DNA from: Sordariomycetes sp. S80-01Y
Lineage: Eukaryota; Ascomycota; Sordariomycetes
NCBI GenBank assembly: GCA_037042185.1
Contig: JAXQJY010000033.1
Coordinates: 682,001 to 746,000 of the forward strand
DNA: 64,000 nucleotides
Reading direction: 5' to 3'
The position numbers and the translations under genes are program-made. This document shows, in pieces, positions 20,514-30,801 of this stretch. The notes below the pieces were generated by a model. That model made no database searches. It saw only the letters and a program-made list of their open reading frames with translations, and had not been told where the DNA came from. Every line of letters begins with the position of its first letter. Within the stretch, counting starts at the first letter, position 1.

Positions 20514-22606
20514 TCAACGGGCTTGAGCGGTGGAGGCCTGCGCCAGCATTGAGGCCACCGCCCAGGCCGATCCCAGCTTGCACAAGGATAACACCAGCTC
20601 GAGCAGTTGAGGCAGTCCAAAAAAGAACTTATTGGCGATAAACACGACGATGACTGCGTAGCGGTAGTCTTTCTTCAGCTGTGAGTCTCCTTGCTGAAGC
20701 ACGAATGCGTCCATCGATGACATTCGGAATTCGCGAATGTCTGACACGGTGGCAGCCTCGGTGGATGTCTCCTTGGAGGTCATCGGTCGCTTGATCGTCT
20801 CGGGGCGTGATCGCAAGGCTTTGATCAGCTTGAAGGATGCATACTCGATCAAAGACGTGGAGTGCAATGGCGGAAGGGGCTTCTTAACGAAGACCCTGGA
20901 CAGCAATTCTGGCTTATCGATCCAAAGTGTACAGCTTTCAGCCATTTCGCAGAAGATTGCTTCGGTGTCGTGGGCGTAACCCACGAAGCGCGTGTAGAAA
21001 GTGGGCGTGAGGACCTTCACTTGAATCTCCTCAAACTCAGAAGACCTGTCCTCAGCATTGGATGAGTCGAAGGTCTCCGTGGTGCGGTCCAGGATTCCAC
21101 ACGGGCTGTAGGTGACCCTCAATGGGGATGGCGACTGCTCGACCAGAGAACGGAGATACGCTCGAAAAGCAGCCTCGAGCTTGTTTTCGTTGGCGTCGGC
21201 AAGACGACCTATGGTTTCCTTGAGCGGTTCGGGACGATACCAGACATGAAGCTTGCGCTTGAAGAAGAGCTTTCCAGCTTCCGCGATGATTCGGGGTACC
21301 GTGAGGAAAGCTACCCAGAACCAAGCTCCCACGAATCTGGTTTGCTGTATGGTACTCGTGGTATAGGGGTCGATGGCTTGGCCGACCGAGAATAGTCGAG
21401 CGACGATCTTCGATTCCCCCTTCGACGAGGACAGACTGACTGTTACGTCGACTCCCCTGAAACCCTCCATCCCCTCGCCGAGAGGATCTGCTGCCATCAA
21501 GGAGTAGGCTCCTTTTCGAGAGTTAAAAGGAGAGACATGAAAGTCCTTTCCCCACGTGTTCTTGATCCTGCCGCGAGACGAATCGCCGTGTTGGCCAGGC
21601 TGGTACTGGAGCTGCTTTTCAGCGTCAAAGTCGCGAGTGACGAAGTAAGAACGCCTCTCGCCAAACGTGTTGTTTACCTCGAGGACCATTGCTGAAAGAA
21701 CCTTCTCCCCAGAGTAGAGATACCAGAAGGACACGGGGTTGAAAGAGTACCCAAGGAACTTGGGCGCGGTGACAAAGTATGCATGAGGATATGACAGGGG
21801 GTCCGCGTCCTTGTACAACGTTTAGCCCAAATGACATCGGAGACGGGGACTTGTCTTACCTGACTTCGGAGGAAATTGTCGAGTCTACTGCGGAGACCGA
21901 GATGCGCAGCTCCCCTTTCGAGGTACTCGACAGATTCAACGTTGTACCAAGCCGGGGCCGAGCCGAATGCGCCCTTCCGTTTGTTTCCGTTGACGGAAAT
22001 CATCCCGTTGGCACTGCCTTCCCAAGACACTGGTATTCCAACAAGAAGGTAAGAATAGGCGAAGGAATGCCTCTTGGGAACCAGCCTGGTGTGCGTCGTG
22101 CGAGCAGGGATCAGGTAAGGCCTGCCCGGTCCGTTGTAGTTCTCATCGCCATCTGAACTTAGACGTGGCGAGATCAGCCTAATACTTAACAAAATTACCA
22201 CCAGAACTACGGCTATCTGGATGACAGCGGCAGGGGGCACAATCCCCGTAAAGGCGGCTTGGAGAGTTGCTCTCTTGAACCAGCCGAGAAGGCCCAGTAC
22301 GAGGGCGACATGTTTCAGACTCCTCCAGAAGCTGAAATAGGCGCATACGACGCAAAACACGAGCGGGACATCCGGGTAGGCCTCGAGAAAGGTTTCGAAA
22401 AGGTCTAAGGCATGGAGTAGTCCAGCTATCAGTGAGCCTTCAGCAATGCCATCCATTCGACGCTCGGAGGCATTGGAGGGCGTGTGGTGTCCCGAGGATG
22501 GTGTCGTGATGAGCTCTCGAACGAGAACGATCAAGCCCTGGATGAGGGGAGCTCTGACGTTTTGAGATGGATCTTGGTGAGTCCACTCACTCCGGTTCGA
22601 AGCCAT
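20514..22606 (-). CDS. DUF1365-domain membrane protein
   Basis: Two exons in coding order, 22606-21860 and 21809-20514, giving 680 aa. The N-terminal ~150 residues hold hydrophobic segments (around VPLVFCVVCAYFSFW and VIQIAVVLVVILLSIRLI). The DUF1365 domain begins at PARTTHTRLVPKRHSFAYSY and continues through LGYSFNPVSFWYLYS and FHVSPFN; these are hallmark strings of the family. The intron (50 nt, GTAAGA...ACAAG) joins FLRSQ to DADPLSYP. The function of the family is unknown; bacterial members often neighbour cyclopropane-fatty-acid-synthase-type genes, which suggests lipids, but nothing nearby here supports that. A second ATG lies at the adjacent position; the effect is trivial. Confidence 0.88.
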
Positions 22607-23229
22607 CAAGGTTCTCTGGTTCTTGTTCTGAGTCGCTTAGATCGGAAGGACGGGAGTTAAGCAACTATCGAGGTGCGTTAGTCAGCATCTGGATGTGGAG
22701 AAAAACACATACCTTATGTCATTGACTGGTGTACTGTCGACAAAAATGCTCTGCGGTAGGCTGAAACTACCCTACCCAACAGGTCGAGGTGGTGAAGGAC
22801 AGTTTGATTTCACTTTGATTTCATTTTGATGGAACGGCTTTTCCTCACTTATTTATTCTTGAGCCACTATCTAAATATAGAGATTCTGCCATCGTTTTCA
22901 AAAGTGCTAGGCCATATTGTTTGCGCTCTCGCAGCTGGGATAATATTGTGCAGCACACCTGCCAACTGCATGAGCTCGGCACAGCAAAACGGCTGGCTGT
23001 ATGTTTCTGTCTTCCAGTGCCCCTCTAGCACCTTCCATCATCACCGCCACAGCTCGGGCCCCGCCGATTGAGTCAGCCCGACACCGTTACGTCGATTCCC
23101 TTCTCGACTTTCCAACCCGACACTAGCACAAAACTCAACGCACGCGACCACGCTCCTACGACGTCAATACCACTGCCGAAGCTCGAATTTATTCAAACAC
23201 ATACGTGACGAACCTGAAATACCAGCACA
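22607..23229. promoter_or_regulatory. Divergent promoter region between DUF1365 gene and MBF1
   Basis: 623 bp between divergent starts. A short AT-rich ORF (22826-23071) has no coding character. Nothing else seen. Confidence 0.5.
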
Positions 23230-23814
23230 ATGTCTGACGACTGGGACTCCGTGACCAAGATTGGCAGCAAGACTCGCGGCCCTGGCGCCTCTGAGCGCGA
23301 GACCGTTATTCGTGGAAAGTCGGCTCTCAACGCTGCGCAACGAAGCGGCGCTGTTCTGGGCACCGAGAAGAAGTTTGGCACAACCAACGCTGCTGTAAGT
23401 ATCACACCCTCGAGGGTGGTCGGACTGGCGTGCCAGCTGTTCATATTGCGGCGCGAACCCAGCCTTATCCACAATGCCTCCGGACAGCATCACTGACGTC
23501 GGCAACAGTCAGGATCTGGCGAGGGTCAACGCCTGACCAAGGTCGACCGTTCCGACGACATTATCAAGCCCAACACAGTCGGAAAGCGTGTCGGCGAGGC
23601 CATCTCAGCTGCACGACAGAAGATGGAGCCCAAGATGACACAGAAGGACTTGGCGACCAAGTGCAACACCACCCAGGGTATCGTCGCCGATTTCGAGCGC
23701 GGAAACGCTGCTCCCGATCAAAAGGTTTTGGGGGCCATGGAACGCGTGCTCAACGTCAAGCTCCGTGGTGCTGATATCGGCGCCCCCAAATTCCCCAACA
23801 AGGCGAAGAAATGA
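23230..23814 (+). CDS. MBF1: Multiprotein bridging factor 1 (transcriptional coactivator)
   Basis: Exons 23230-23394 and 23509-23814, 156 aa. The N-terminal MBF1 domain starts [14 protein letters not shown] and the C-terminal Cro/C1-type helix-turn-helix reads [20 protein letters not shown], then [10 protein letters not shown]. Ends with a basic KFPNKAKK tail. MBF1 bridges activators such as Gcn4 to TBP and also prevents frameshifting on collided ribosomes. The length matches fungal orthologues. The intron is 114 nt with GTAAGT, a CTGAC branch site and ACAG. The call is secure. Confidence 0.97.
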
Positions 23815-24610
23815 GCAGGTTATTTTGTCAAAGCGTTGCATGTTAGACGAAAGGTCTAGATTGGGTTGAGCAACATGCGGCTAAATACGCAGATGTTTGC
23901 TCGAGCTACGGCCAATGATTTGATGATGGGAGGACCGGATGATAGACTGGGTTGATCAATACAGCCTTACGCCACACGCTTCTCACCGGGAACTGCCCGA
24001 AACGTTCTTCTCCGAGATGTTTATCTCCTTTCTGACTACGTGTGAAATCTCTCCAGCATATCAATTGCCAAGAGACGACCGTAGTCACAACAAGTGCCGG
24101 GTCTCCGCCGCCGCTGTTGATAGCCACGCGCCTGTGGCCAGTGCTTTCCAACAGACCACAGCGTTCTTCTGTCGTAGATCGACCCCATGCGTACTGGAGA
24201 TTTGCACGAGGATAATGAAGTGGCCGGTCGTCTCCGTTTTCTATCCTGTCTTGCGGATGATGGTCCTTGAAGCTACGGCGGAAGTCCTTGAAGCTACGGC
24301 GGAAGTCCTTGAAGCTACGGCGGAAGTCCTTGAAGCTACGGCGGAAGTCCACTAAGATCGTCCACATGGCGGAGTACCGACGTCTCAGGGGCTCTTAGCA
24401 GCCGTCGACCTGGTGTTTGGGCTCTCCTATTTCTGCATACCTCTTCAAAGAATCCGGACATTAACAAGACCCCGAGCGGAGATTGATGGATGGCACTGAT
24501 TCTTATCCTTCAGACGTTGCGGAGGGGAAGTTGATAAAAGAAAGCCCAAGAGACGCCCTCTTATCTCGTGAACGCCACCCTCTCGTTTCGTAGTTGCTTT
24601 TCCTCCAGCT
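23815..24610. other. Intergenic region containing a minisatellite
   Basis: 796 bp between MBF1 and the tannase-like gene. It holds the 21-bp tandem repeat listed separately. Open frames through the repeat exist on both strands, but they are not supported as genes. Confidence 0.55.
24263..24350. repeat. 21-bp tandem repeat, 4.2 copies
   Basis: Four identical 21-bp units followed by 4 bases of a fifth, core TTGAAGCTACGGCGG. The unit is a multiple of three and free of stops in at least one frame on each strand, reading VLEATAE on plus and DFRRSFK on minus. Confidence 0.95.
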
Positions 24611-26285
24611 ATGTCTGTCTCTTTACATGAAACTTGCCAATCGGCAACCTTCTCATCACTGTCAATCTTCAGCACAGAAATCTTAGCTCTTGAGGCAACT
24701 CCAGTTGCAAATTACAATGTCTCTGCCCCGGCAACCCTCCGCCTCACCCAGCCATCAATTGAGAAGGAGAGTGTTTCGTTCTGTAACATCACTGTCACCT
24801 ACACCCATCCCGGCCAGAACGACCAAATCACGGTGGAGACATGGCTACCCGTGGAATGGAACGAGCGCCTACAAGCCGTAGGCGGCGGGGGCTGGGTTGC
24901 CGGCCGCTTCATCGTCAGCTACAAGAACATGGAGGGAGCTGTGGCTGATGGATACGCTACCGTTACAACGGATGCTGGTATAGGCGTAGGTGAGGATCTT
25001 GGTTGGGGTCTGCTGAGCGAGGGAAATGCGGATTTGTACAGCATCCAGAACTTTGCTTCAGCGTCCCTGATTGACGAGGTAAGCATACGAAACCTGAGGT
25101 GAACGAGAGCTGATCACCTAAGGCACTTATTGCGAAGGCACTCATTGAAAGCTTCTACGGCAAAGAACCCAAGTACTCATACTGGAATGGCTGCTCTCAA
25201 GGCGGACGTCAGGGACTGATGCTCGCCCAACGGTATCCCGAAGCTTATGATGGTATTGCCGCTGGTGCACCGGCGATCAATTTCCCGCAACTCCAGTCAA
25301 GTGTATACTGGCCACAATATTTCATGGAATTGTATGGCGAAGTTCCCGATCCCTGCGAGATCGACTACCTTCGAGCCGCCGCACTCGAGGCTTGTGATGA
25401 GCTCGATGGTGTTACAGACGGGATTCTTGGAGAACCCACCAAATGCCTCAACAGTTTCGACACTTTTTCATTTGTTGGTAAGAAAGCGATCTGCCACGAC
25501 AATTCGACTTCATTAGTTTCACATGCAGCCGCTGCAGTTGTCAACGCTACCTGGCGAGGCATGACATCCCACGATGGCAGCAAGACTGGCTTCGGCTTTA
25601 GCCCAGCAGCTGATTTAACTGGCAACGACCCTTTATATTCTGGAACCCCTGGTCCATTGAGTATTATTTGTACCTCGAGGAACTGTGTCGGTCAGCCGAA
25701 TCCCCAGCTGTTACAGTGGTTCTCGATCTTTATTGCCACCGACCCGAAGCTCGATGTCGCCAGTCTTAGCCACACTGATTTCGATTGGTTTGTTCATCTC
25801 GGAATCTCGAAACTTCAATCCATACTTGGGACTGCCGATCCTGATTTGTCCGCGTTCCGAGATCGGGGCGGAAAGATGATCACTTACCATGGCCTCGTTG
25901 GTCGCCCCTTTGCACCTCCACCGGCACAGATCGCTGACAGTGTTGATAGTCTGACAACGTAATTCCATCGGAAGGGACTGAGAAGTACTACAAGTCTGTT
26001 GAAGAGATCATTCCAGACGTTCGTGATTTCTACCGTTACTTTGAGGCGCCCGGCTTGGGACACTGCATGGGCGGCTCGAGCGGACAGCCTGAGGGTCTGT
26101 TCGACCAATTGCGGGCATGGGTCGAGAACGGGACTGCGCCGGCGGAAACTATGGCGAGACTCACCGACAAGTATGGAAGAGAGCACGATAGGATCTGGTG
26201 TCCTTACCCTCGGAGGGCTTCATTTGACGAAAGATGCGGCAATGTTGGCGAAATCGAGTGCTGGTCCTGCGTGGAAAGGGGGTAG
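24611..26285 (+). CDS. Tannase/feruloyl esterase family protein
   Basis: Predicted exons are 24611-25078, 25123-25896 and 25950-26285, giving 525 aa. Alpha/beta hydrolase of the tannase family: NGCSQGGRQG holds the nucleophile S181, with Gln where many members have Thr. AACDELDGVTDGIL is the calcium-loop/lid region, and GLGHC contains the likely catalytic H452 beside a disulfide Cys. Intron 2 (25897-25949, 53 nt) has an unusual GTTGGT donor, a GCTGAC branch site and GATAG; removing it gives HGLSDNVIPSEGTEKYY, the expected family sequence, so there is no real frameshift. Family members hydrolyse gallate or ferulate esters of plant polymers outside the cell. However, the start at 24611 shows no signal peptide, so a missed 5' exon or an intracellular role is possible. 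Confidence 0.88.
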
Positions 26286-26933
26286 ATACGGATCGCACTG
26301 TCACTGGCAATCCCACAGAGGTCCGTGACTGTCACACAAAAGACTGAACAGAAAATGGTGGAATATTTGGCTAAAATATGGTTCCTCGACCATGGTCGCC
26401 TCACACTGAGCGAGTGTTCTAAATAGTCTAGCAGTGGCACTGATAATGCAGGCTAGCATCGAGGACTGTGACAGTCAATAAATATTATATCCCACTCTCA
26501 TGACAGCAGCTGAATCTTTACTCTTTGACTAAGTTACATTCCCAGTGTTGCCCAACCCACCTCCACGCTCTTTGTCCTCACGGCGACAGCCACTATTGTC
26601 AACGTCGAGCGGCACTAACAACCCCAGAAATAGCACAATGATAATGACCAGTGGACTTTAAATGCCTGTCCGTGCGGTATCATTTATAACCTCTTGTTCG
26701 AGGCGCGTATCTGAAATCGACATGTTCTCGAGGTGTTCGATCCGACTCCGTGAACTTCAACTCACCTCGACTTCACATCAACCCTTACCATCGCTAACTC
26801 GACGCCGATACTGAACGAATCCGCTCACCATGTTTTCTGCAAGCACTGCGTTCAGAGCAAATCCCTATCTCTCACACCATCAAACCTTACAAAGTGCGAC
26901 GTGTTGTAGGCGTCCAACAGCATCCTGCCCAGC
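26286..26933. other. Intergenic region downstream of the tannase-like gene
   Basis: 648 bp, AT-richer than its neighbours. No gene or repeat seen. The pyrimidine-rich stretch toward its end is a likely 5'UTR for the next gene. Confidence 0.5.
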
Positions 26934-28226
26934 ATGGCGGACCAAATTACTCCGAGGGACAGCCCTGCCACGGATACTAAAAGCAACACTTCCGAAGACA
27001 GCATTATCAACCGCAAGATCGAACGTCGAGGTCTGCCTTCGAGCTTCTCCTCCAACCTAGTCAACCCTCGAGCCTCCCCACCACGGAGCAAAGACGCCAA
27101 AGTTGCCAGCAGTGGCAAGTCGGTCAAGTCAATCGTCAACTTCTTTGAGTCTTCCAAGAGCAACCCTTCGTGTGCAACTTATGAAGATGGGGATTCCGTA
27201 AAGAGTAAACTCAAGTCTACAAGTGCGAGCCAAGTTTCGTCTTCGACTGCGACATCTGAAAGCCAACTGCCGCCGATCCAGAAGCAACACCTAATACACG
27301 CCCCTGATGTGGAAGACTACTCGCTCACACTTCTAAAATATCGTCAGTACTTTACTGAGAAGCCCCTCGCCAGGTGTCTTGATGGTCAGGGTCAAACGAC
27401 AGAGACCTCTCGAGACCATACCTCAGCCGAGAACCCAAAGAAAGACAGTATCAGAGAGCCTTCCGAAGAGGAGGAGCAGCAGCTCAATAGTACTAAGAAA
27501 AGGCAAACTCTCGCCAGAGATGACGCGACAGAAAAGGCTCGGGACGGTAAAGGACCCGATCTCAACGCGAAGGAGGCACCTGACCCTCAACCCCTTTTAC
27601 GTCGCGATCCCCGAGTTGCCGCGGCGTATTGGAACCACGTCCGGGACTATCTCTGGATTTCCGACAAGGAACTTGGAGACGGCAAGCACACGGGAAGTGA
27701 GGATAGTTTGATGCCCAAGTCTTTCTTCTTCGACCCCGTTCCAGCATCTCCAACAGTGTCGGTTCCCAGCCCCGACTTTCCGGGATCGCGCTGTGTGAAC
27801 GATCGCCGCGCCAACTCCGATGCCTCTCAACGTTCTCAGCGCTCCCTTGAGAAGCAGAAACATCACCTCGCCGTCACTCAGGCACAGCTCGATGATCTCG
27901 ATGACTACATACACAAAATTCAGGTCGATCAGGAGGTCCTCACAACAAGTCCTACTTCGACGGCTCCGTCGCCATTCACTTCGCCGACGCTCGAAACCTA
28001 CGGCGCCTCCGCTCGAGGCAGTTCTTTCGACATCCCAAGAGTGCAGCGGTGTGAGTGTTGCTCGAAGTTTCGCAAAAATCCAGGCCCAGATGTTTATCGC
28101 GGGAGTGGCCATTCTCAAAGTCGTCCTCCGCAACGGCCGGCAATGAAGTTGAGTCGCGGGATTTCAGGCCAGATTCACGCACCGCCTATCCTTGGAGAGG
28201 AAGATTATGATCGTAACTTCTTTTGA
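26934..28226 (+). CDS. Hypothetical disordered protein with a C-terminal CxxC motif
   Basis: Intronless, 430 aa. The N-terminal ~240 residues are Ser/Lys/Glu-rich and look disordered, with a short ordered patch (VKSIVNFFESSK). The middle has RDPRVAAAYWNHVRDYLWI, which looks like a conserved helix. A coiled-coil candidate follows (about 305-335: SLEKQKHHLAVTQAQLDDLD). Near the end CECCSKFRKN gives a small Cys cluster. I recognise no domain; similar proteins are likely restricted to ascomycetes. The reading frame is long and the codon use resembles neighbours, so it is probably real. Confidence 0.75.
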   Translation: MADQITPRDSPATDTKSNTSEDSIINRKIERRGLPSSFSSNLVNPRASPPRSKDAKVASSGKSVKSIVNFFESSKSNPSCATYEDGDSVKSKLKSTSASQVSSSTATSESQLPPIQKQHLIHAPDVEDYSLTLLKYRQYFTEKPLARCLDGQGQTTETSRDHTSAENPKKDSIREPSEEEEQQLNSTKKRQTLARDDATEKARDGKGPDLNAKEAPDPQPLLRRDPRVAAAYWNHVRDYLWISDKELGDGKHTGSEDSLMPKSFFFDPVPASPTVSVPSPDFPGSRCVNDRRANSDASQRSQRSLEKQKHHLAVTQAQLDDLDDYIHKIQVDQEVLTTSPTSTAPSPFTSPTLETYGASARGSSFDIPRVQRCECCSKFRKNPGPDVYRGSGHSQSRPPQRPAMKLSRGISGQIHAPPILGEEDYDRNFF

Positions 28227-28486
28227 GGGTCGATTTGACAGAGGTGGATTGCCATACTGGAGTCCCAGGGTAGCTCTAACGGATGAAGCAAGGTGTGGGG
28301 TGGGAAGCGGTCGCATTTAGAGGGGACAGAGTATGCGGCAGAGGGTAGGCAGACACGCTCCCGCCCTTTAGGCAAGGAAGGATAAGCGGAAAATGTATCA
28401 TAGATACCATATTTTTGAGGAAGAACATTTTGATCTAGCAACGTACGCCGCCCATCATGATATCATGCACGCTTCTCGACCCAAAT

Positions 28487-29470
28487 CTATGCCGAGGCCT
28501 TGGCTTTGTACTTGGTAGCCGCCTTGTCAAACAACTCGCTCTTCTCCTCTAAGTCGGTCAGGAATCGATGTTGAGGATCGATCTTCTTCAGCGTTCTATG
28601 GTCTGTCAGTGAGAATCTTTTGGGAAGCGGAGGGGAATCATACGCAGTCAGCTCCTTAGGATCCTTGCCAGAAATAACGGTCAACACCAACAGGTTGGCG
28701 ATGGCCTCCGCATACTCGGGTTCCTTCTCCAATGCCTGCTCCAGCGCAGCCTGCGCCTCCTCTGTTCGGCCCAGGTGCAGCTCGCATACAGCTTGCGAGA
28801 CGAGACTCCATATCGATGATGTAGCGGGTGCTTGTGCGAGCTCTTCAAAGACGTAGAATGCTTGTTGGTACTTCTCTCCGCCCACTCGGAGGCCAACCCA
28901 CGACTCGGCCAGGTTGACCAAGAGGCTATCCTGTGCCCATCTCCGTGCGGCTGTGACTTCCTTCAAAGCGAGATCGGTTCGGTTCTGGGAGAGGTGGATC
29001 TGGACGATCAGGGCGACGGCGTCGACTGACTCTTCGTTAGCTGCTGCTCTTCAAGCTGTGGATCCAGGTAATTTACGGCTGCCTTGGTGTTGCGATAGCA
29101 GAGCCAAAGCCTCCTCCGACTTTCCAGCAGCCTGGAGGACAGTTCCGCCGACGATCTGGACTCCGACGCTCTCGGGCGATGCTTCCGCCAACTTCTCAAC
29201 TGTCGCGACAGCCGAGTCTGTCTTCCCGGAAGCTAGTTCCGCCAATGCGCCGATGGCCTGGAGGTCCGGCTCAGAGGCCCCCTTCACTTCCGACAAAACA
29301 TCCTTAGATTGACCAAGGGCGATACGAGCCCGGAGTTGGAGGACCTTGGTAGGGAGCTCGTTCTCAGGGGAGAAGGACGACGTGTCGAAGTCGACCACCT
29401 CCTGGTACTGTCCTTGGTGGAAGTGGTTGTGTATGTTGATCAGTTCGCCCTCGGCGGAGTAGGGATCCAT
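28487..29470 (-). CDS. SEC28: Coatomer subunit epsilon (COPI)
   Basis: Predicted exons in coding order are 29470-29077, 29031-28644 and 28595-28487, giving 296 aa, the usual epsilon-COP length. It is a TPR-like alpha-solenoid: MDPYSAEGELINIHNHFHQG at the start, VALIVQIHLSQNRTDLA in the middle, and AEAIANLLVL followed by LKKIDPQHRFL near the end. Epsilon-COP stabilises alpha-COP in the COPI coat for Golgi-to-ER transport. Intron 1 (45 nt) has GTAAAT, CTAAC and AAG. Intron 2 (48 nt) has GTATGA, CTGAC and ATAG and is stop-free in frame, but the family sequence only fits when it is removed. Divergent from RPL42 with 305 bp between starts. Confidence 0.94.
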
Positions 29471-29775
29471 TGCAGCGGCTGTTTGTGCTTAAGCTCGAGT
29501 AATTTACTTTGTCGTGTCACTATCAAGACACCTGGCGATGATGGCCAGCTTGCCAGCCATATCCATGGTGGGGTCTCCCTTCCAGGGTGGTCCAAGCGTC
29601 GCTCACCTCGGTCAGCATGTGGCGGTGCACTCGGGCTGATGTGGCTCAAATGGCGCACCAGATCCGACCCTAGTGCCCACACAAAGCGAAATCTCACCAG
29701 AACTCCAAATTTCAAATCGCTGCGGAACTTCATCACCACAACCTCCAAGCACGGCACCACCACAACACCGCCAAG
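29471..29775. promoter_or_regulatory. Divergent promoter between SEC28 and RPL42
   Basis: 305 bp shared upstream region of a COPI subunit gene and a ribosomal protein gene. No ORF supported. A pyrimidine/CAAC-rich leader precedes the RPL42 start. Confidence 0.6.
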
Positions 29776-30474
29776 ATGGTAAGTCACAAGTCTCAGACGC
29801 TCGATGCACTGCATAGATCTATTACGGGCGACCCGTTTTCTACGATTGATGGTTTTGACGGCTACGCGACGACCACTTCGACGACGACAAAACTTTCGCC
29901 TTCATTGACGACGCGGGGAGGGACTGGAAAGACCGTCTCAGGGCACAGACCGCGCCCTGAATTCGAAGAGAAGTTTACGAAAATACCACGACTTCGCCGA
30001 CACGATTTCGAACTGCACCGTTCTCGAACCATCGATCTAGAAGCGCGCCCGGCATACGATTTATGAAAACAGGCACGAACATAGGCTGACCTGTCCTCAC
30101 CAGGTCAACATTCCCAAGACCCGCAACACGTACTGCAAAGGCAAGGAGTGCCGCAAGCACACCCAGCACAAGGTCACCCAGTACAAGGCCGGCAAGGCTT
30201 CCCTCTTCGCCCAGGGTAAGCGCCGTTACGACCGCAAGCAGAGCGGTTACGGTGGTCAGACCAAGCCCGTCTTCCACAAGAAGGCGAAGACCACGAAGAA
30301 GGTTGTCCTGCGCCTGGAATGTGTCAAGTGCAAGACCAAGTGCCAGCTGGCGCTGAAGCGCTGCAAGCACTTCGAGCTTGGGTACGTTCCCCCACACTCA
30401 AGAGACCCGGGACACGGCGCGCTAACAGCAGCAGTGGTGACAAGAAGACGAAGGGTGCGGCTCTGGTGTTCTAA
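29776..30474 (+). CDS. RPL42: 60S ribosomal protein eL42 (L44)
   Basis: Exons 29776-29778 (only the ATG codon), 30104-30381 and 30435-30474, giving 106 aa as in yeast. Starts [12 protein letters not shown] and ends [15 protein letters not shown]. The zinc-binding Cys pairs are C12/C17 and a later CVKCKTKC. eL42 lies at the tRNA exit site of the large subunit. Residue 56 is Pro (QTKPVF), the form associated with cycloheximide sensitivity. Intron 1 is long (325 nt) with CTGAC and CACCAG; intron 2 is 53 nt with GCTAAC and GCAG. The first intron stays open for 95 codons after the ATG, which could mislead gene callers. Confidence 0.97.
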
Positions 30475-30801
30475 ATGTGTTGTTGGAATTTGGGTCACTG
30501 CATGCACTTGCGTGCTTCTCTCATGCGACGATTTGGGCATCATGGACAGGCGAAGGGGGTCACACAATCCTCGGGTGAGGACGGTTCATAGGGATGAATA
30601 AAGTCAAATCCCGCACCACACGCCGATTTGCTACGGACGACACACTTTGGCGGACGAGACAATCTACAAGCGACCCGTGGAGGGCACCATCGAAGGCTCG
30701 GTGGCAACTTCGTCATTCACGTCGGCATGAATAAACGATTCTGATTAACCAAGTCAAATGAGTCACTATGTCTAATCATTCGTCACATCTAAATGCATCG
30801 T
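30475..30801. other. Convergent 3' intergenic region
   Basis: 327 bp between the 3' ends of RPL42 and the 2H phosphoesterase gene. Nothing beyond UTR-type sequence seen. Confidence 0.5.

Noticed and set aside
23906-24367. ORFs through the 21-bp repeat on both strands
   Set aside because: Open frame is explained by the repeat length being a multiple of three; the flanks have no coding character.
29776-30066. 96-codon ORF starting at the RPL42 ATG
   Set aside because: It is read-through of RPL42 intron 1; splicing restores the exact eL42 protein.
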